Source: Virgisporangium ochraceum (lineage in GTDB: Bacteria; Actinomycetota; Actinomycetes; Mycobacteriales; Micromonosporaceae). Taken from it: a DNA stretch of 42,526 nt. Both the position numbers and the translations under genes were made by a program. Within the stretch, counting starts at the first letter, position 1. Every line of letters begins with the position of its first letter. Where the stretch lies: the NCBI RefSeq assembly GCF_016863655.1, contig NZ_BOPH01000029.1, positions 1 to 42,526 of the forward strand, read 5' to 3'. A model generated the notes under the pieces. That model did not search any database, was not told where the DNA came from, and worked only from the letters and a program-made list of their open reading frames with translations. Positions 41,589 through 42,526 of the stretch are shown piece after piece.

Positions 41589-41605
41589 CGTCACCGTTGG
41601 TGACG
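41589..41605. repeat. 7-bp inverted repeat
   Basis: CGTCACC-GTT-GGTGACG is a perfect palindrome in the gene-free stretch of the island, close to the direct repeats that follow it. Confidence 0.5.
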
Positions 41606-41613
41606 AGCGGAAT

Positions 41614-41695
41614 GCGGCAGATCAGCAAGGCCACACTCCTCGCGGCACTTGCGGATATGTGATCGATAGCGGCCGCGGCAGATCAGCAAGGCCAC
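41614..41695 (+). repeat. 21-bp direct repeat, two copies
   Basis: GCGGCAGATCAGCAAGGCCAC occurs at 41614-41634 and at 41675-41695, 61 bp apart start to start, with a partial third match (CCAGATCAG) at about 41704. Spacing and position suggest repeated recombination sites or a short-repeat block rather than a gene. Confidence 0.75.
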
Positions 41696-42415
41696 GCTGT
41701 CCGCGCCAGATCAGAGCACCCGGGCGCCATTGAGATCTGGGACGTATTCATCCGTTGGAACGCGCCGACATTCGCTTCGCCGCTGGCGGCGTGCGGTCTC
41801 GAGTTCCGTTGACCGGTTTGGTGCCTTCCGTCCGCGCGACAAACGCGAGATGCACGATTCGCGCCGAGCGGCAGACGCTGTTCGCGTTTGGCGCACACAT
41901 CTGAAACAACCACGCGCAAGGACCAAGCTCACAAGAACCTCGACGGACATGCGAATGCATCTTGCCGCCCTCACGACACCAGAAACGTGAATGATAATGC
42001 GCTCGGCTCAGGATCGGCACTCAAAGCCTGCCGACCATGCGTGAATGCCGTTAACCTGGCAGTCTCGTCCATGGACGCTCGGCGTGGCTCGGTGATGGCC
42101 GTTACGGAGGTGATAAGCCTCGGATGATCGGCGTCGTCGGTTAGCCGTTGAGCCAAACCAAATCATCAGGTCCGACCTATTGCCGCATCCATGACCGGAC
42201 GATGATGTGGCAGTGACGTCGGGCCGCTCTCGCTATGCAGCCGCGATTTCGAGATCTTGCGACTTGATCCGCTTCAAGCGTCGTGCGGATTGTGTGAGCG
42301 TCGACTGGCCCTCGACAGCGTTGAACAACTGCCGGCCGCGCCCTACGGCTCAGTACCGCACCGCCCGACCTGCGCCGTTCCTCAAACCGCAGGTCAGAGC
42401 GGTACCAGGACAAAT

Positions 42416-42460
42416 TTGACACGGAAGAGGTCACTGGTTCAAACCCAGTATCGCCCACCA
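42416..42460 (+). repeat. right 45-bp direct repeat of island (attR-like)
   Basis: Identical to 31277-31321: the tRNA-Val anticodon loop, variable loop, T arm, acceptor 3' strand and CCA. The 5' half of a tRNA is missing before it, so no functional tRNA is encoded here. Confidence 0.8.
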
Positions 42461-42477
42461 GAGTTTGAGCAGGTCAA

Positions 42478-42509
42478 CGGCTCGTTACCAGGATCTTGGT
42501 AACGAGCCG
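42478..42509 (+). terminator. hairpin terminator after right repeat
   Basis: CGGCTCGTTACC (42478-42489) pairs perfectly with GGTAACGAGCCG (42498-42509) around AGGATCTT. It is a diverged copy of the terminator after the tRNA-Val gene. Confidence 0.75.
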
Positions 42510-42526
42510 TTCGCGTTGCTCCATTG

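Larger units (their letters stand above)
41275..42415. other. gene-free right end of the island
   Basis: About 1.1 kb between the Hsp70-like gene and the right repeat has no reading frame with family motifs, consistent GC-rich third positions or a ribosome site on either strand. Open frames here are short and mixed. It holds the inverted and direct repeats listed separately. It may hold remains of the lost integrase. Confidence 0.5.
31277..42460. mobile_element. decayed genomic island in tRNA-Val
   Basis: The 11.2-kb region is bounded by 45-bp direct repeats of the tRNA-Val 3' half. Its content differs from the flanks: at least five IS elements or pieces, truncated genes, a serine recombinase, lower-GC segments and large gene-poor parts, against a compact gene order to the left. 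No tyrosine integrase, replication or transfer genes are recognisable, so it is probably immobile now. Confidence 0.75.

Noticed and set aside
41483..41605. Intrinsic terminators in the right end of the island
   Set aside because: The hairpins are clear, but there is no upstream gene on either strand for them to terminate and no U tract.
42177..42458. Minus-strand frame MGDTGFEPVTSSV at the right end
   Set aside because: Same artefact: it is antisense to the duplicated tRNA-Val 3' half.

Overview
This is a high-GC, Gram-positive-type chromosome segment. Nearly every gene has G or C in third codon positions, GTG/TTG starts are common, start/stop overlaps are frequent, and there is an F420-type flavin oxidoreductase and a twin-arginine-like lipoprotein signal. 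It fits a filamentous actinobacterium, perhaps Micromonosporaceae or a relative; the genus is a guess.

Positions 1-31321 are an ordinary accessory chromosome. In order they hold: a three-gene carbohydrate ABC uptake operon with a candidate LacI-type operator (12-3296); an ADP-ribosylglycohydrolase and winged-helix pair; a GNAT and phosphotransferase pair; a heterodimeric ABC exporter behind an iron-box-like site (6834-10326); an AhpD-like peroxidase; two polytopic membrane proteins (metal-dependent hydrolase family and DUF808) and a GT-C-like glycosyltransferase; and a FAD monooxygenase-MarR operon with a clean operator. Next come small enzymes (LLM oxidoreductase, GNAT, alpha/beta hydrolase, nucleotidyltransferase), an OafA-like acyltransferase with an SGNH domain, a MarR/quinone-oxidoreductase divergon, a trans-sulfuration PLP enzyme, an SMI1/KNR4 protein, an FMN-binding protein, a class A beta-lactamase-like lipase/hydrolase, an NTF2-like protein, a TetR/DMT-transporter divergon with two operators, and a CapA-like lipoprotein. 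A minisatellite of 37-bp units lies between capA and a tRNA cluster (Gly-GCC, Cys-GCA, Val-GAC).

The last 11 kb (31277-42460) is bounded by a perfect 45-bp direct repeat. The repeat is the 3' half of tRNA-Val from the first base of the anticodon loop through CCA, which is what site-specific integration into a tRNA gene leaves. The inside is a decayed genomic island: a frameshifted IS with 25-bp inverted repeats, an IS5-type tail, two IS3-type fragments, an intact IS30 element with perfect 30-bp inverted repeats, truncated cargo, a serine recombinase overlapping a two-S1-domain gene, a multiply frameshifted pseudogene, and one large intact cargo gene for a membrane-anchored Hsp70-like protein. 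No tyrosine integrase was found. About 1.1 kb at the right end has no convincing gene.

The most unusual items are the tRNA-Val island and its duplicated terminator, the recombinase-S1 coupling, a possible toxin/lipoprotein pair cut by IS30, the extreme division of labour in the ABC exporter, the 37-bp tandem array, and two long perfect palindromes (12169-12220 and 19105-19159), one of which ends a coding-like gene remnant. All family names come from reading motifs by eye; no database search was possible.
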